Below, in pieces: positions 27,700 to 40,886 of a DNA stretch of 64,000 bases; position 1 is the first letter of the stretch, and each line of letters begins with the position of its first letter. Made by a program: the position numbers and the translations under genes. The DNA lies in the NCBI RefSeq assembly GCF_017654505.1, contig NC_054547.1, positions 30,381,846-30,445,845 of the forward strand, written 5' to 3'. The notes beneath the pieces were generated by a model. It ran no database searches, had not been told where the DNA came from, and worked only from the letters and a program-made list of their open reading frames with translations. The DNA is from Polyodon spathula. Its lineage: Eukaryota > Chordata > Actinopteri > Acipenseriformes > Polyodontidae.

Positions 27700-28877
27700 T
27701 GAACTTTTTGTTCTACAAAAGGGATGATAGAGCAGGCAGTACAAAGAATTTAGTCTGGACACATTAGTACTGGGGCTGGCCACCAGGGAGCAGCTTGAAT
27801 CGTTTTGTTAAATTTTAACAGAAATATCAGAACTTAGGATCATTAACACAAATATACAGTTCATAAACCAATAAACCAATTCTTCAGTGTCACCACCAGC
27901 GTAACAAAACACAGTCCTTCTTTGGAACTTTTCAAGAACTGGGTAAGTGTCACACCATGTACAAGTTTTTATATTACAGAGTCCTGTTTTTTTATTGCAG
28001 GTGTTTACTGCTTTCTCCTTTGTTTTGCAACACTCTTTTCCTGCCGGTGTCATTGTGGAACCACAGCAAGTGCAGGTGAACTTAAAGACTGCCCATGGAC
28101 AGTCATGGAAACACACTTGGGTGATGGTACACTGTCTCTTTAAGGACAGGTATGGCAGTGTACAAAGTCCTTGTGGTTGCTAATGGAATTACGACGATCC
28201 CACTGTGGTCACTTCAGGTAAGTACACCGAACAATGAGGATACTGATCTATTGCTTTCTCTTTAACAGGTTGTGGCACCATCTGCTGGATAGAAACATCG
28301 ACTTCTTATCAAACCCAGGGTAGAATCTACACCTTGCTGGCCATGGTTATTGTGCAGATGCTCCACACATCCTTAATCAATGCAGTGGGCAAGAGTAAGT
28401 AATAAATAAAAAAAAAACCTGCATACATAGTAGGGTTGACACCTTTGAAATGCAAACTGCCACTGACGACGTAACTGCCCCACCCCTCACAGTGACTTAC
28501 AGGACTACATACATGTCTGATATGTATGTTAATAAACAATATTTACTTATTATGCCAATTATATATATTATAACAGCGACTTACAGTAGCACATACGCAT
28601 GTATAGGTAAACAGGTAGTAATATATTGATATAGAAGATAAATAGATACCAGTAGATAAAAATCTGACATTTTTCTTACCTTGGGAGTTTTTTCATCAAT
28701 TCAGAGATTCAGAGATTTTTTTGGTTTTCAACAGCACAGAGAACTTGAATGTGAACCGATGTTTCAGAACGTTGTAACCTACATAATATCCTTTGAGTCT
28801 ATTTTTTTAATTTGTATTGTGTTTTTGACTAAAAAGATGACAATGGAGTCGCAGTCCTTGTTGTGCTGCCAGTGTCA
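27700..28877. other. Intergenic DNA, no gene seen
   Basis: Several short overlapping frames near 27810-28180 on both strands, none with a recognised family. The GC content is a little higher than average, so an unidentified repeat is possible. Confidence 0.4.
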
Positions 28878-29465
28878 TTAACCTTTAGTGGTCCTATGTC
28901 GGACCAGGCCCGACATTACAATTTTCCGTTTCCAGTCCGATGTCAACCCTGTCCGACATCATCAAAAAGACATAAAACACAGGTCTCTATTAATTTTTTC
29001 TCTGGAAAAAGCAGAGAAATCCTTTCAATGGCCGAATGAGACCAATAGGAGCCGAATGAAGTCGAAAAAAAGGGCGTATCTGATAGCTTCATTCACCACA
29101 GAGATAACACGGACATAAACAAAGGAGATAGATGCTTCTGCATCCAGCGCTCAAAGAATATCATTGACATTTGCAGAGCTTTTTGAGATGTTATAGTAAT
29201 AAAATAATGACTTGGATCGCATTATTGAGGAGTTTGGTGATAAAATGAGTGATCAGGAGAGGATTTATCAGTATGCATGTCTATAAAGAGGTACATGAAA
29301 ATACAGCAAACAAGGGGTGGGGCATGGCTGGAGATACAGTATTGTGTGTCCTTTTGCAATTCAGTGCCTTTTAAACCTGTTTTACTCAGAAAAAAATATT
29401 TTAAACAGCGCGTATAAAATAAGCAGCACGTGTGAAAATAAATTGGACCTGACAAGCACTGAATA
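28878..29465 (+). mobile_element. piggyBac-like non-autonomous element, partial
   Basis: The left edge is TTAA followed by CCTTTAGTGGTCC. A TTAA target and a CCYT-type terminus are the piggyBac signature. Just inside are repeated GTCGGAC/GTCCGAC words. Near 29215-29260 a short frame (IIEEFGDKMSDQ) resembles the acidic N-terminus of piggyBac transposases before stops. A right portion near 29400-29465 looks like the distal end, but I could not find a matching TTAA, so the right boundary is approximate. Confidence 0.45.
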
Positions 29466-29689
29466 CACTCAGCTAAAATTGTAGAGTATAAAAGCCCAAA
29501 CTTGGCAGCAGACTGTCTCACTTTTTCTCTTTAACGTGTATGCAAGAACTGTGTTGAAAATTAAATAAATGCATTTGAGAGCAAAAGTTTGTATGAGATT
29601 TTTAACTTTCATAACTGAAGAGGTTCCGGGGCTGAGCCCTGGCAAGCCCCAGCACAAATTAAGCACTGTGTCCCCTCCTATCATTGAAC

Positions 29690-30745
29690 TCATCACGAGA
29701 AAGGGGGTCAGTTTCCCGACACCTCCTCTATATTAGTCTGTGTCGGCCTACTAACCACTCCTGGTTGTCTAGGAACTTGAGCCTGTTGCAACACGTTCAT
29801 TACTCCACAATTTCAAGGTATATGCCCCGGCTCTCTGCATCTAAAACAAATAGGCTGACCACCAAGATCATATGCTGCTGAACACCTTTACCCACCCTGC
29901 TGGAAACCAAAACTGCCTATCTTTTTAATAACCTCATTAAGCTGCTCCTGCTGTCCTTTTACAAGTTCCAGCAGTTTACTCAACATTGGGTCTCCCTCAC
30001 GTCTAGCAATCATAGTTTCACAGCCACTGATACATTCTGACAGCCTCACATGAACTAACCCTTCTCATGGCCCGAACCCCATACTGGTCTCCTTCCTCAG
30101 CCCCTGTATTGCTTCCTCACATAGCCAGAGGAAAAATAGCCCGGAATCCTGGCAAATTGTTTTGTGTTTTTTTTAGCTCTCCACGCAACACGTTATCTCT
30201 GACATTCTCACCAAACTGGTCCCTTAAAACCAAATCTTTATCGGGAACTCTCCTGGGATAATTCTTAACAATGCTCTCTAGAAGGGCCATAAGGGCATGA
30301 GAATACTCCAGCATGGTTTCTCCTTCTATCATAGAATTGCTTTTACAATTTTGGGAACATCCATAAACATCCTGCAAAATCTGAACACCTTCGGGATTCC
30401 CCCTCTCAGTCCTGGAATCTTGTACCTGGCTTCACCCTCAAGATATTCATATATCAAATCTGCTTGCTGCAGGGGAGACATTTGTCAAGACCTGAACACA
30501 CTCCATACTTCTACCCAGTCATCGAACATCTAGGACCCATCAGACAGAGCACGGCCAGAAAACCCCTTACACTTCCACTCCCTTGGCATATAAACAACAT
30601 GCTCAGCACCAGAAGGTACACTACTCCAAGTTCACGAACTACACCCAGACACACTTTCAAACGGGCAGGCAGGCATACGGCTCTGACGTACATCTCCCAA
30701 TGCAAATATCTCCTCTAACTCCAAATGCAAATCAGATACAGACAT
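29690..30745 (-). pseudogene. Ty3/gypsy-type gag relic
   Basis: Reading leftward from ATG at 30745, several frames together show a retrotransposon capsid. VYMPREWKCKGFSGR lies near 30590. MSPLQQADLIYEYLEGEAR lies near 30450. A frame at 30377-30117 contains MLEYSHALMALLESI and VLRDQFGENVRDNVLRGEL. Downstream, near 29830-29850, is a CCHC zinc knuckle (CFRCREPGHIP*NC) with the right spacing but an in-frame stop. Several stops and frameshifts interrupt the frame, so it is dead. Gag would form the particle that packages element RNA. No protease or reverse transcriptase is visible, so the element is truncated at its 3' side. Confidence 0.7.
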
Positions 30746-31051
30746 AATTATAACTACAAACTGTCCACAGGGATTGCTTTAACAAACAAATCAAGACAAA
30801 TCCCAAATGAACACGATCTATTATGACAAACACAGGATATAACACAATCCAAAGTCCAATTTATCCCCAGCCCTGTCTTTATCTTCATGCCAACCGATTC
30901 CTCCTGACTTTTCGCACTCCCGCAATCTTCTCGCACTTGTCACTGTTTTTTTCTCTTTTTTTATTAACAACATTCACTGCTACTCTTAAACTGTAGATAG
31001 CCAGCACAAAACTAAATTAGTATATCTGTATCCTGCCGACTATGCCAAAAC

Positions 31052-31784
31052 TGCAAGGTCTGCTTAGACACACCATCACACTAAGGGTTTAGCATGGCAA
31101 GACCAGCTTTGTTTACAATTATCCTACTTAAAGGAAAAAGGGCCAGAGACATGATTTATTATTGTACAGACATACAAATGCCACTTTGATTTAAAACCAC
31201 CAGGCCACAGAACCACAGATGGGCCTGCACTGCACTAACCACTAACAGGTAACAGTGGAAGTCACAATCAGCACAACACACTACCAAGACAAAGTGCATA
31301 ATGCAAAGCCTAAAAACATTTATACAAAATAATTTCTTGATACCAACGCTTACCTATACACAGATAATTAGTACAATTCTAGCACACAAAATAGCCCAGC
31401 AACAGCACAGGCCACCACACTTAGAGAGAACAAAGTAAATACTTAAGCACGGTCATAACCTAAATCCAGCAAGCACAAAGTTAGAATAAGTTGCAATTAC
31501 TTCAGGTCTGCTTCTCTTGCTACTGAACACTTACACTAGCTCAGTTCCCATGAATATGTATACCCTAACAGTGTTACTTGGAAACCCGTCCCCGACAAAC
31601 CAGCTAAAACTCAGTTCTGGCTTCACAGGAAATGAATTACCTGTCCTTGCTACATATATTTTACACAGAGGCATGGCAGTTTATACAAGCGAAATACAGC
31701 CAGAGAGAATTACCCCAACACTCTCTAGTGGTGCATTTTATAGAGAAACTGCCTTTCAGCCACAATATATATTAATTTGACATG
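31052..31784 (-). mobile_element. Likely 5' LTR of the gag relic
   Basis: On the minus strand a block upstream of gag begins with TGTCAAATTAA, contains CTCTATAAAATGCACC near 31740 as a TATA box, and ends near 31052. It is followed by TTTTGGCATAGTCGGCAGGA, which looks like the primer-binding region seen directly after gypsy-type LTRs. The order LTR, leader, gag supports a minus-strand retrotransposon. I did not find the second LTR, so the exact ends are approximate. Confidence 0.5.
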
Positions 31785-31789
31785 ACAAA

Positions 31790-33294
31790 TATAAAGCCCT
31801 GAAAATCAGGTCAGTGGTTTAGCTGAAGGTCACTGGACTTTAAAGCATTTGAGAATACCGTGTACAAGATTCTCATCACTTACCTTTGTTGTCACCACTG
31901 CAAGTAAAGTACATGTTTTCACAAGGTATCTTTTTTTTGTTAAGTGGCTTAAATGGTAGGCTTAGACCTGGTTTCGCAAAGATATCAACACACTGGACAT
32001 TTTCTCTGCCGAATGCAACATTTTACAGGTACCTCCAAAGCAATATGAATTCCTGATCCCTCTTTCACACCAGCAGAGGCCTGTGTCCGGATAGAGGTTT
32101 ATACAACCTTCAGTACAATCTGGTTCATTTAATTCATGGTGCTTTTCTATCTAGCCAAAAAAAGATTACATAGGGGCTAAGAGGTCTAAATCCAAAATAA
32201 GTTTGGACATTAGACAAAAAAACATCACGCAATTCAGGAGAATGTTTTGTCTGCTTACAAGGGACCCAGGACTGGTGCTCTCGGTGTCTGGCCAGGGTTA
32301 AACTGAGTTTGAGTTTGCTTAATAAAGCTTTAATTGGTAGACATGGCGACCTCTTAATCATTGAATGGCCTTTATAGATTTAGTTTTTGTTTTATTGATG
32401 TTTTGTTTGTATTCTGAAAATATAATTTAAAAAAAAACTGGAGATCAAATTAATTCTGTAAATTATCTTTTGTAGCCAAACCTGTGCACTATGCATGGCC
32501 TTAAATGCATTAGGAAACAAAGGAATGTCATTGCAGTCCTGTTTGATTTGATTTTGCTGCTGGGCAGTCAATGGAAAACCAAGATGCTTTCTGTCTTTAC
32601 AATCGAAGCAGTCAGCTTTACATGATAAATGTAAATCACTGATTCATGACACAATTGGATCAAATATATCTTCAATGTATAATGTATAACTTAAACTCCA
32701 GACCTTTAAATCTAATATTGAGAGGAACAGGAGTTCCTTGTGCCAAGTTATGAGCGAGAACTGCCAGACACTCTATACAGCTAGGATTGTTTACCTGTTT
32801 TCACAGTATTGGCGCAGCAAAAGTAAATCAGCCAAAAGCACTACTTCACTTTTAATTTGTAGTTCCCAACACTCTTAGGTGAAATGTAAGGAAAAGAAAA
32901 AGTCAAAACCTGTCATACAGTAAGAGAAATAAGTCACGAAAGTAATGTAAAATTGTCCTTCTCCTTCTTTTCCTCCTGTTTTTTTGTTTTTTTGTTTTTT
33001 TGCAGATTTTTACAGAAGCCAGGCACTTTTATCCACACATATGTATCTTACAGGACACCCGAGTTTAATGACAATGATCTTGTTTTGTCAACATGGACAT
33101 ATACTAGGGAACGCACTTATTGTGATGTAGTATAATAAAAATATCAAAAAGGTCTGGCATGCATGGGATTTGAAACTATAACCTTCAGTTTGCAAGCATG
33201 TTGTGTTATACTGTCATCAGTGCTAGATGATTAGTTGAGAAAAATTTGTATTTTGAAAGATGAGAATTCTCTGGACTTATTTTTTGCATTTGGG
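31790..33294. other. Intergenic DNA, no gene seen
   Basis: No recognised gene. A T/G-rich run sits near 32980-33003. Confidence 0.45.
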
Positions 33295-33303
33295 ATATAT
33301 TTT

Positions 33304-33335
<32 letters not shown>

Positions 33336-33336
33336 C
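33295..33336. repeat. (TA)n microsatellite
   Basis: Imperfect TA tract of about 40 bp. Confidence 0.85.
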
Positions 33337-33639
33337 GTTCGTCCTAAAGCAGGATTTGAACCATAGCTAGTCATATTTTAATTCCAATAATCGTCGCTCT
33401 ACACAGATTCACATCTTAACCCTTTCAACAGCCTAGGCTGCTATTTACATTTACCCTATTCAAACAGCAATACATTGCTTCAATACAGGTTGAACAATTT
33501 TTCTATTTCCGTAATGTGTGTGTGTGTGTTATTATCCATTAAGTGAAAAAATAAATGATACCTGAAACAAAAACACATTGGAAATTTGACAAAAACGCCA
33601 AGTTATCAAAAGTGCCCAGCCATTTACAGTGGAGACATC

Positions 33640-33900
33640 AAAAACACAAGCCAAGTTTCAAGAAACCATTCGGGCAACCTTGCCCAGCACAAAGCAAACA
33701 GGCACAACTTTAAAACCGATGGGATCAAAGGTTGGATCCCCAATTGCTTCTTCTAACTTGTATAAAAAACACAAGCTAAGTTAAAAGAAACAATTGTGGC
33801 AACATTGGCCCCCATCAGTTTTACAGTTGTGCTTTGAGCTGGGCTTGTGTTTTTCATGCACAATAAAAGCGGATCGAACTTGCATCAAAAACACAATCTA
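33640..33900. repeat. Diverged direct repeat
   Basis: A stretch starting ATCAAAAACACAAGCCAAG near 33646 recurs near 33762 (AAAAAACACAAGCTAAG) with similar downstream sequence. A short third copy of the start lies near 33884. It is non-coding; the family is unknown. Confidence 0.5.
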
Positions 33901-34260
33901 AGGGGATCCCGAGTGGCACATCCCATAAAGGTGCTCCGTGTGGAGTGTAGGATGCACCTTAAAGCCTGGAGATCATAGGTTCAAATCCATGCTATGTCAT
34001 TGCAGACCATGACTGGGGGTTAATAGGGAGCGGCACACAATTAGCCAAGTGCCACCCAGGTAGGGAGGGCTTAGGTTGGCAGGGCAATCCATGATTCACC
34101 ATGCACCAGCAACTCCTGTGGCTGATAGGGCACCTGCGGGTCTGCTGTGGATCCATTCAGATTTGTGTTGTCCTCCGGTGGCATTGTTGTGGATCCGCAG
34201 TGCGAAAAAGTGACAGATTGGCAGGAACATGTTTCGGAGTACACATGTTGATGGAATACA
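33901..34260 (+). mobile_element. tRNA-derived SINE, second family
   Basis: The start GGGGATCCCGAGTGGCACAT and the box-B match GGTTCAAATCC (33978-33988) give a tRNA-like head. A conserved-looking body follows, with AGCGGCACACAATTAGCCAA near 34030 and GTAGGGAGGGCTTAGG near 34061. I recall this layout from SINEs of sturgeons and other basal ray-finned fishes. It differs in body and tail from the SINE at 12545. The 3' boundary is approximate. Confidence 0.65.
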
Positions 34261-34798
34261 CAATGATGGAATAACAAAATGCCTATGGGGCATGCAGTTG
34301 CAGTCCATCCAGTATATGCATATCACAGTAAATGAACTGCAGTAAAAACAGCTATAAGGTTGGCTCATTCTTTCATCATTGTGTCACTCACAGTCTCCTC
34401 CAATTGAAAGTTTATACCTCAGCTGACGTATAGCAAAGGAGGCTATTTGCTACCCTATGGTAAACGTACCCAAAGACATGCTTTGTGCAGCTTGTTATTA
34501 AGGTGTCCTGTTGTTGAAATGGAAGATGGTCATATTGACGATTTGTTATCACTGCCCTGTCAGACATTTTCAGTGGCATCATTGTGTTCTCTGTAGCATG
34601 TTCTGTGCCAGTAAGAAAAGTCCAGCACTCCGGTAGATAAACCACAGCATGTGTGGATACACTCAAGCTACTTTTTGCCATTCACGTATGCAAGACCGTG
34701 ATTCTGTCTGTTAAATTTGTTCAAAGTAATTGTTCAAAGTAATAATGATCATACCACTGCACAATATAATGTACTGTACTGTACAGTAAACCCTCTTT

Positions 34799-35303
34799 AA
34801 TTACAATGCTAATAACATAATTTTTGTTCCTGGGTAGTAAGTGTTATTTCCTAATTGCTTATGCCTCAAAAGTATAGAAAATGGCTATTATTCCCCACAA
34901 ACTTTGCTTTTGTGACCAGGAAAGTGATATTTCAAAATATCACTATTTCCAATGGGAAAACGGGCAAATTTGTGTCTTTTCGTTCACAAAATAAAATACA
35001 GTATAATCGTAAATCTCGAAAAACTACTTACTTCTAAATCTTTTGTAGTCATTTTTGTATTACTTTAGTATAAATACATGTTAATTTGGATTCATATGTT
35101 GTTTTTTTCTGACTTTATGTGAACGAAACGACACACATTTGCCCGTTTTCCCATTGGAAATAGTGATATTTTGAAATATCACTTTCCTGGTCACAAAAGC
35201 AAAGTTTGTGGGGAATAATAGCCATTTTCTATACTTTTGAGGCATGCAATTAGGAAATAACACTTACTACCCAGGAACAAAAATTGTGTTACATAGTGTA
35301 ATT
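34799..35303. mobile_element. Palindromic MITE, copy 1
   Basis: The two halves are near-perfect inverted copies. GTTCCTGGGTAGTAAGTG, CAAACTTTGCTTTTGTGACC and AGTGATATTTCAAAATATCA on the left recur reverse-complemented on the right, giving arms of about 190 bp. The element has no transposase. A segment present in the left half of the second copy (52786-53284) is missing here, so the palindrome centre has been deleted. The frames at 34855 and 35081 encode the same peptide from opposite strands only because of the inverted repeat. Superfamily unknown. Confidence 0.8.
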
Positions 35304-38300
35304 GCTCATAACCGTCATTTCAGTTATGGGAGTGTTACTGCTAATGAGACCGGGTCATGTATCATAGCAGAAGTTCATTAAGTTTCATTAAGACAAATGA
35401 GTGCTTTGAAAATGTGTATGAATGGTTTTTGGTAAAGGAAAGATGCCCAATAACAGAGCTAGTGCAGATGACCGAGGGCACTTACAGACGCCATGCACAG
35501 CCATGAAGAATAAAAGCATGGAAATGACTGCATAAGCAATCTAATTAAATGTTACAGCAGTTACAGTTTTAAAAATGGTTCTAATAAGAGGCAAGCAGGG
35601 CTTGTTGTGACAGGGATTTCTTACTTCACTATTGCCATCCATAATACTGACAGATGCTTCCACATTGTCAGTACCTCCACAGCATATAAATTTACCAGGC
35701 TGATGAAAAATGAATGCCAAATCTGACAGTGCTATTGTAATAAAAGCTATGTATTTTAGATTGTTGATACGGTAAATGATAGTAAAAAAAAATCCCTAAT
35801 GTTTTATACAGACTGTACACTCATACCCCATTGCAAAGGCTGTATTCTAAGAGTATATTACTTCAGATTTCATTTCATTTGATTTATTATGGTGTTTGCA
35901 ACCATGCAGAGTGGTTTTGCATATCACAATGTTTCTCTAAATATGCATTTACTTGGCTTTGAACTTGCCTGGAGAATCTTAAGTGCTTGGACTAAACAGC
36001 CTTCTTCATTCTATTAAAATCATGTGATAATGTGACCTTTTAACCCAACCCCATCCATCTATAGAAATGTAGAACAGGTGGGGCTGACACAGCAGTCACA
36101 TGATCTGAATGGACAGAAGGCGACAGGTTAATCTCAGCGCTGAGGATTCTCTAGACAAACACGGTACAAGAGTAGGGGTCATATAAAAAATTGCATTTAA
36201 CATTTCAAGCTCTTTGCTCTTTAATGTTTGATTGCTAATGGCCTCTGGCTATGCAAATCTACTGCATGATTACAGAGTCAGGGGGACACCTAAAGAATTC
36301 CTAACTGTCATGAGGTGTCTCAGTGTAAGTGCTGCCTCTTGCTGCGTGTAATGCTATCTTGACAATGGAACCTCAATATGAGACAGGTGGCCCCCACATT
36401 TGGCAGTTCCTGTAGGTGTCAAACACAGGACCCTGATGTATTCATTTACCTAGAGTGAAACCCTTAAGATGCAGCATATCTCCCAGGGTGCCCTAGAGAC
36501 AGTAGAACAATACTGAGTGTATGTATTAGTTTCCAAAACCTTGCCTTAGCATTCAAAAGATTAAGCACAGCCGTTACAATAAATTAAAAGAATCAGACAC
36601 ATAAAATGCATATATCTTTTTCTGAAAGACTGCTGCTGGAGGTGAGAGCTTTAATGTACTTTACCAAAGCTTACTGTATTACCACAATCCAAACTACCAC
36701 AGATTGTGTTTAGTCTGATAGATATATTCAAAGCCTCCTCAAGATTTTGTAACAGTATAGAGCATCTCATTTAGGCAATATAAATTGTACAAGAAATCAT
36801 ATTTTTTAGTGTCACACACTTGGGATGCCCATCTCTGTCAGGGGATATAGTGGAACCAATAGTAAGTACGTACATCTGTTTTGCATAAAGCTAGAGACCT
36901 GCTTGTGCAATTGTAATGAAACTTAGTAAGATCCTTATGATAAATGATCTTAGGGGATATGAAGGCTGTCTGTCCATCAGTCCATCTTTCTGTCTGCCAT
37001 TTTAGAATTATAAAAAATATCTAGGGAACCATACGTCCGTGATGAAACCTGCCAAGCACCTTCTTTTGAACAACGTATTGATTATTCTGGGAGTATATGG
37101 AGGCTGTCTGTCTGTCTGTATGTCAGACATAGAGCCTGTCTATATGTCACACTTACATTTTTATCACATGTAGACCTACTTGATGAAAATTTTTAATGAA
37201 TTAAGTACATTGTATCTAAAAGCATAGTGTAAGCAGGGGAAAAGCATATTAAACTGCATAAGTATCGTGCAAATAATGTAATGATAATATGTCAATGTTT
37301 TTTTTCTCAATAGCACCTTAACTATGTCCCGATGGTACACTCCCTAAAGGCAAACTGAGTAACTTTTCATGTCTATTCGGACTGCTTTAAACCATACCAC
37401 AACATAGAGCAGTCAGGTATGAAAGACTTCCAGAAAGAGTCCAGCAGCTACAATTACCACTGCACCCTCAAAGAAATCACAAAACTGCAAATGAATTTCT
37501 TCATAGCACTATTATTTAAATAATTTGGAAATGTTAACAGTGTTTTGTTTTTTTTTACTTTGCTCTCTTCTGCTGTAATCTCCATGGCTGCTATAGGTTA
37601 GCCTATAATTCCATTTCATACACAACTGAAATCACACGCCGTAGTGTATCATGATACAATCTATGGCGACGAAGCACTCTGGTGTTATTTATGTACTAGC
37701 TATACAACATAATGTCATTGAAAGTGCGGATGTTCCAGCAATAGCAATGTTTTAACCCTTTAAAGGCATCAGAGTTCAGTCTTAAAAAATATTAATACAT
37801 GATGTGTTTATGGTACACTGCTAATATATCTTGTAATGCTTTCACCAAAAAACACCAACATTGGCTGTAGTATTTTTTCCCACATACTGTAGCTTTGTTT
37901 GTTACCATAATATGAATACAAGGCACAGCGTGGTCTTAAATATGTTTTAAGCATATACAACAAACCTGCATTGATAACCTACATGAACACTGTACATTAT
38001 GTCTAAAATAGTCAATCACTCACAGTGTGCAACGTTGAAACCAAGCAGTGTTAAGTTGTTCTGTGTTAAAAAATTTGTCAAATAAATGTGGCAGTGGCAT
38101 GCTATATTTACAACATACAAAGAGTGACTATAACACATTTGTTTCACACTGGAGGACTGCAGTCTTTGTAATTTCATTTGACCAAGTGTGGAGCCTTGTA
38201 GCAAGGGCTGATATTGAAAAAAAATGATAATCCAGATCTAAAGTAAACAGCTATTTATATGCATCCCGCTGCAAAGGAATTAAACAGCTCTTCTCCCATG

Positions 38301-40399
38301 TAACCCTGAATACAAACACAACCTTCAGTCCTTTGTAATTGACTTCTACAGTAGGGATAACACTACCTTTTTGCGGTCATCAGTCAATCATGATAACTGG
38401 CACACATTTTACACTGTCCTCAATGAGTGTTACAAACATCCTTAATTCATTTACTGTACAAGCGGTACTGTTGTCCACTACTGATGTTGCACTAGGAAGG
38501 TTGTACAATATAAGTGACAGAAATGTGGTTTATTTTGCACTTTATCCTGTTCATCGTTTCTGTCAGTAATGTATATTTTTCAGCAGTTAAATGATGAGCT
38601 AGTCTAGGATCTGACTCATTATCACTTAGTGGGCAGACTTTTCTAGCACATATTAGGGATCTTTTGCATGTAAGAATTTTCCATTTGACTTGGGTTTTTA
38701 AGAGCGTAGTAATTCTGTGCTACAGAAAAAAAAAACTGTAATGTACACTGAAAATGAAGGATTGTAGAAAATATTGGAATCATTTCGAGCACTCACAAGA
38801 CAAAATAACCAAAACCTTTCTTCTTGATACCCTGTCTTTCTAAAACATGTTCTTGTATCATAGCTTTGCCTTTTAGATGGATGGCGATCTTGGCAGGCTG
38901 GATTTGAACTGTACACAATGTTGACTGGATCAGATATAATTCTATTCCAAGTGTTTCTTTTAAACCTACATGACCGTACACAGCAAAAAACCAATCCCTT
39001 TCAAATCATTCAAGGAGGTTGTTGCTTAGGACAAACTGTATTAGTTTTTTTTTTTTTTTTTTTTTTTTATCTTTTTTAAAAATAGTTTGCTTAAAGAAGT
39101 GTACTGCCAAAATAAATTAGGAGGTTTAATATTTCTTACAATTATCCACACGTGTACCACTTAAAAAGATAAAGCCTTTTATCATTAGCATTCAGCAGTG
39201 TACTTAAGATGAACGTAACCCACATCTTCTTTTATAACACTGTTTCACAGGAATGAGGAATCACATTGCTTTATAATTTGATTAGAAATTACTTTCTAAG
39301 ATGAAAAAATGGGAATTCCAGCAGGCCAGGTTTTGTACAAAGAATAAGTACTTCCTTTTAAACTCATTTTTGTTTGGGAACATAGATCATGATATTTATT
39401 TATTTGTTTATTTATTTATGTATTGTTACAAGTCCTTGAGAAAATAAATGGCATTGTCATGGTAACCATGTTAAAAGAGCCTTGAAGATAGAGAAGTAAA
39501 TAAAGGGTAAATAGCTTCTAATTCCAAATGTATTCTGTTAGTTGTATTATTCCACTTTATACTTGTCTTTAACTAACTATTAGATTAGATAGGCTGTGGC
39601 CTTCCAAACGACTATGCAGTCTTTAAGTTTTTCATTTCTAAGTGTCATATATTATGATAAGATTAGTAAAAAGCTAATATCAGGCTGATAAAAGACGTTT
39701 GTTTTGGGGGTTGCATGCTTTTTTAGTTGCACAACTGTATTTAAAAATCAAAACAAACATAAAACTCTTATCACACTCTTTAGGTTTGTGCTCAAAACAT
39801 CATGTCATCACAATTCTTCTGTTTTTTATATAGCAATTTTTTTTTTCCTTTTTCTTTTGATAAGCTATTGTAAATCAGCAATCAGAATTTTATAAATTAT
39901 TAGGTTTTTTTTTTTTTTTTTAAGTACATCTGTACTAATATACATTAATATTAAGGTTGAGAGAAAGTGCATTATATCGCCATTTGGCTAAAGTTTATAT
40001 AACATTGTGAAAAACAAAAGCTGTAATGGACATAGCTGCTATTATAATTAGTGAAGAGCCTACACTGTCAGATAAGCTTCTATTGTATGCATTTGGACAG
40101 AGCTGGCAAGGGGCAAAAGTTATTGAGTTCCAGGTGCAGCACTGTCGTGCATGCGTCTAATATCCTCACTAGATTTTACAAGAAAATAATTTATGTTGAG
40201 TGGTTCAGAATGTTAAATACCTGCATTGGACACAAATGTCAGGTTTTTATTTCTTCGTTTTGTTCTCTTGTATATCGTATACCTGTTGTCAAGCTGTTGC
40301 CGAAAACTCATGTCAGTGCTTACCTTGCGATTTATAAAGATGGCAAAAAGCTGTCGGTTCAACTGAGCATCTAACCCTACCCCTACTCTAAACTGCATC
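35304..40399. other. Intergenic DNA, no gene seen
   Basis: Five kilobases without a supported gene. Near 36950-37130 there are TGTCTG-rich imperfect repeats following a repeated GATATGAAGGCTGTCTG-type word. Poly-T runs occur at 39044-39068 and 39905-39921. A 62-codon minus-strand frame (38981-38793, ending GIKKKGFGYFVL) looks protein-like in composition but matches no family I know. Confidence 0.45.
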
Positions 40400-40407
40400 T
40401 ATATATA

Positions 40408-40482
<75 letters not shown>
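40400..40482. repeat. (TA)n microsatellite
   Basis: TA run of about 80 bp. Confidence 0.95.
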
Positions 40483-40484
<2 letters not shown>

Positions 40485-40838
40485 TACCTATTCACCTGAT
40501 TTGCTTAATTCTTTGCGCACCTATGCATTACCACGAACTCTTTTTACAACATTTTATGTGTTGCATTTATATATTTGTTTATGTATTCATTCATTTGTTT
40601 GCCTGTTGTGTAAAACAAAAGGCTATTTTTTTTTTTTTTTTTTTTTTACATTTTTTTTTAGAGTTGTAGAAAAATATTTCTACAAGTATACTTTATTATT
40701 TCCATCAAGTTGATTTCCCAGGGTTCGTTTTCACAGTAGGAACACACGCTTCCTTACTAGTAGCCATGTCAACGTTACTGCTTACCTTTAAAAATAACTT
40801 GTTTGTTTACTTTTCATTTACAATTTACAACTTGCAAG

Positions 40839-40840
<2 letters not shown>

Positions 40841-40876
<36 letters not shown>
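40841..40876. repeat. (ATT)n microsatellite
   Basis: About 12 ATT units shortly upstream of the candidate SPATA16 leader exon. Confidence 0.9.
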
Positions 40877-40886
40877 TTGGTATTAG

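Noticed and set aside
34855..35263. Two frames encoding the same peptide on opposite strands
   Set aside because: An artefact of the inverted arms of the palindromic MITE, not a conserved small protein.
38793..38981. Minus-strand 62-codon frame ending GIKKKGFGYFVL
   Set aside because: The composition is protein-like, but I know no family match and saw no convincing splice context; kept only as a remark.
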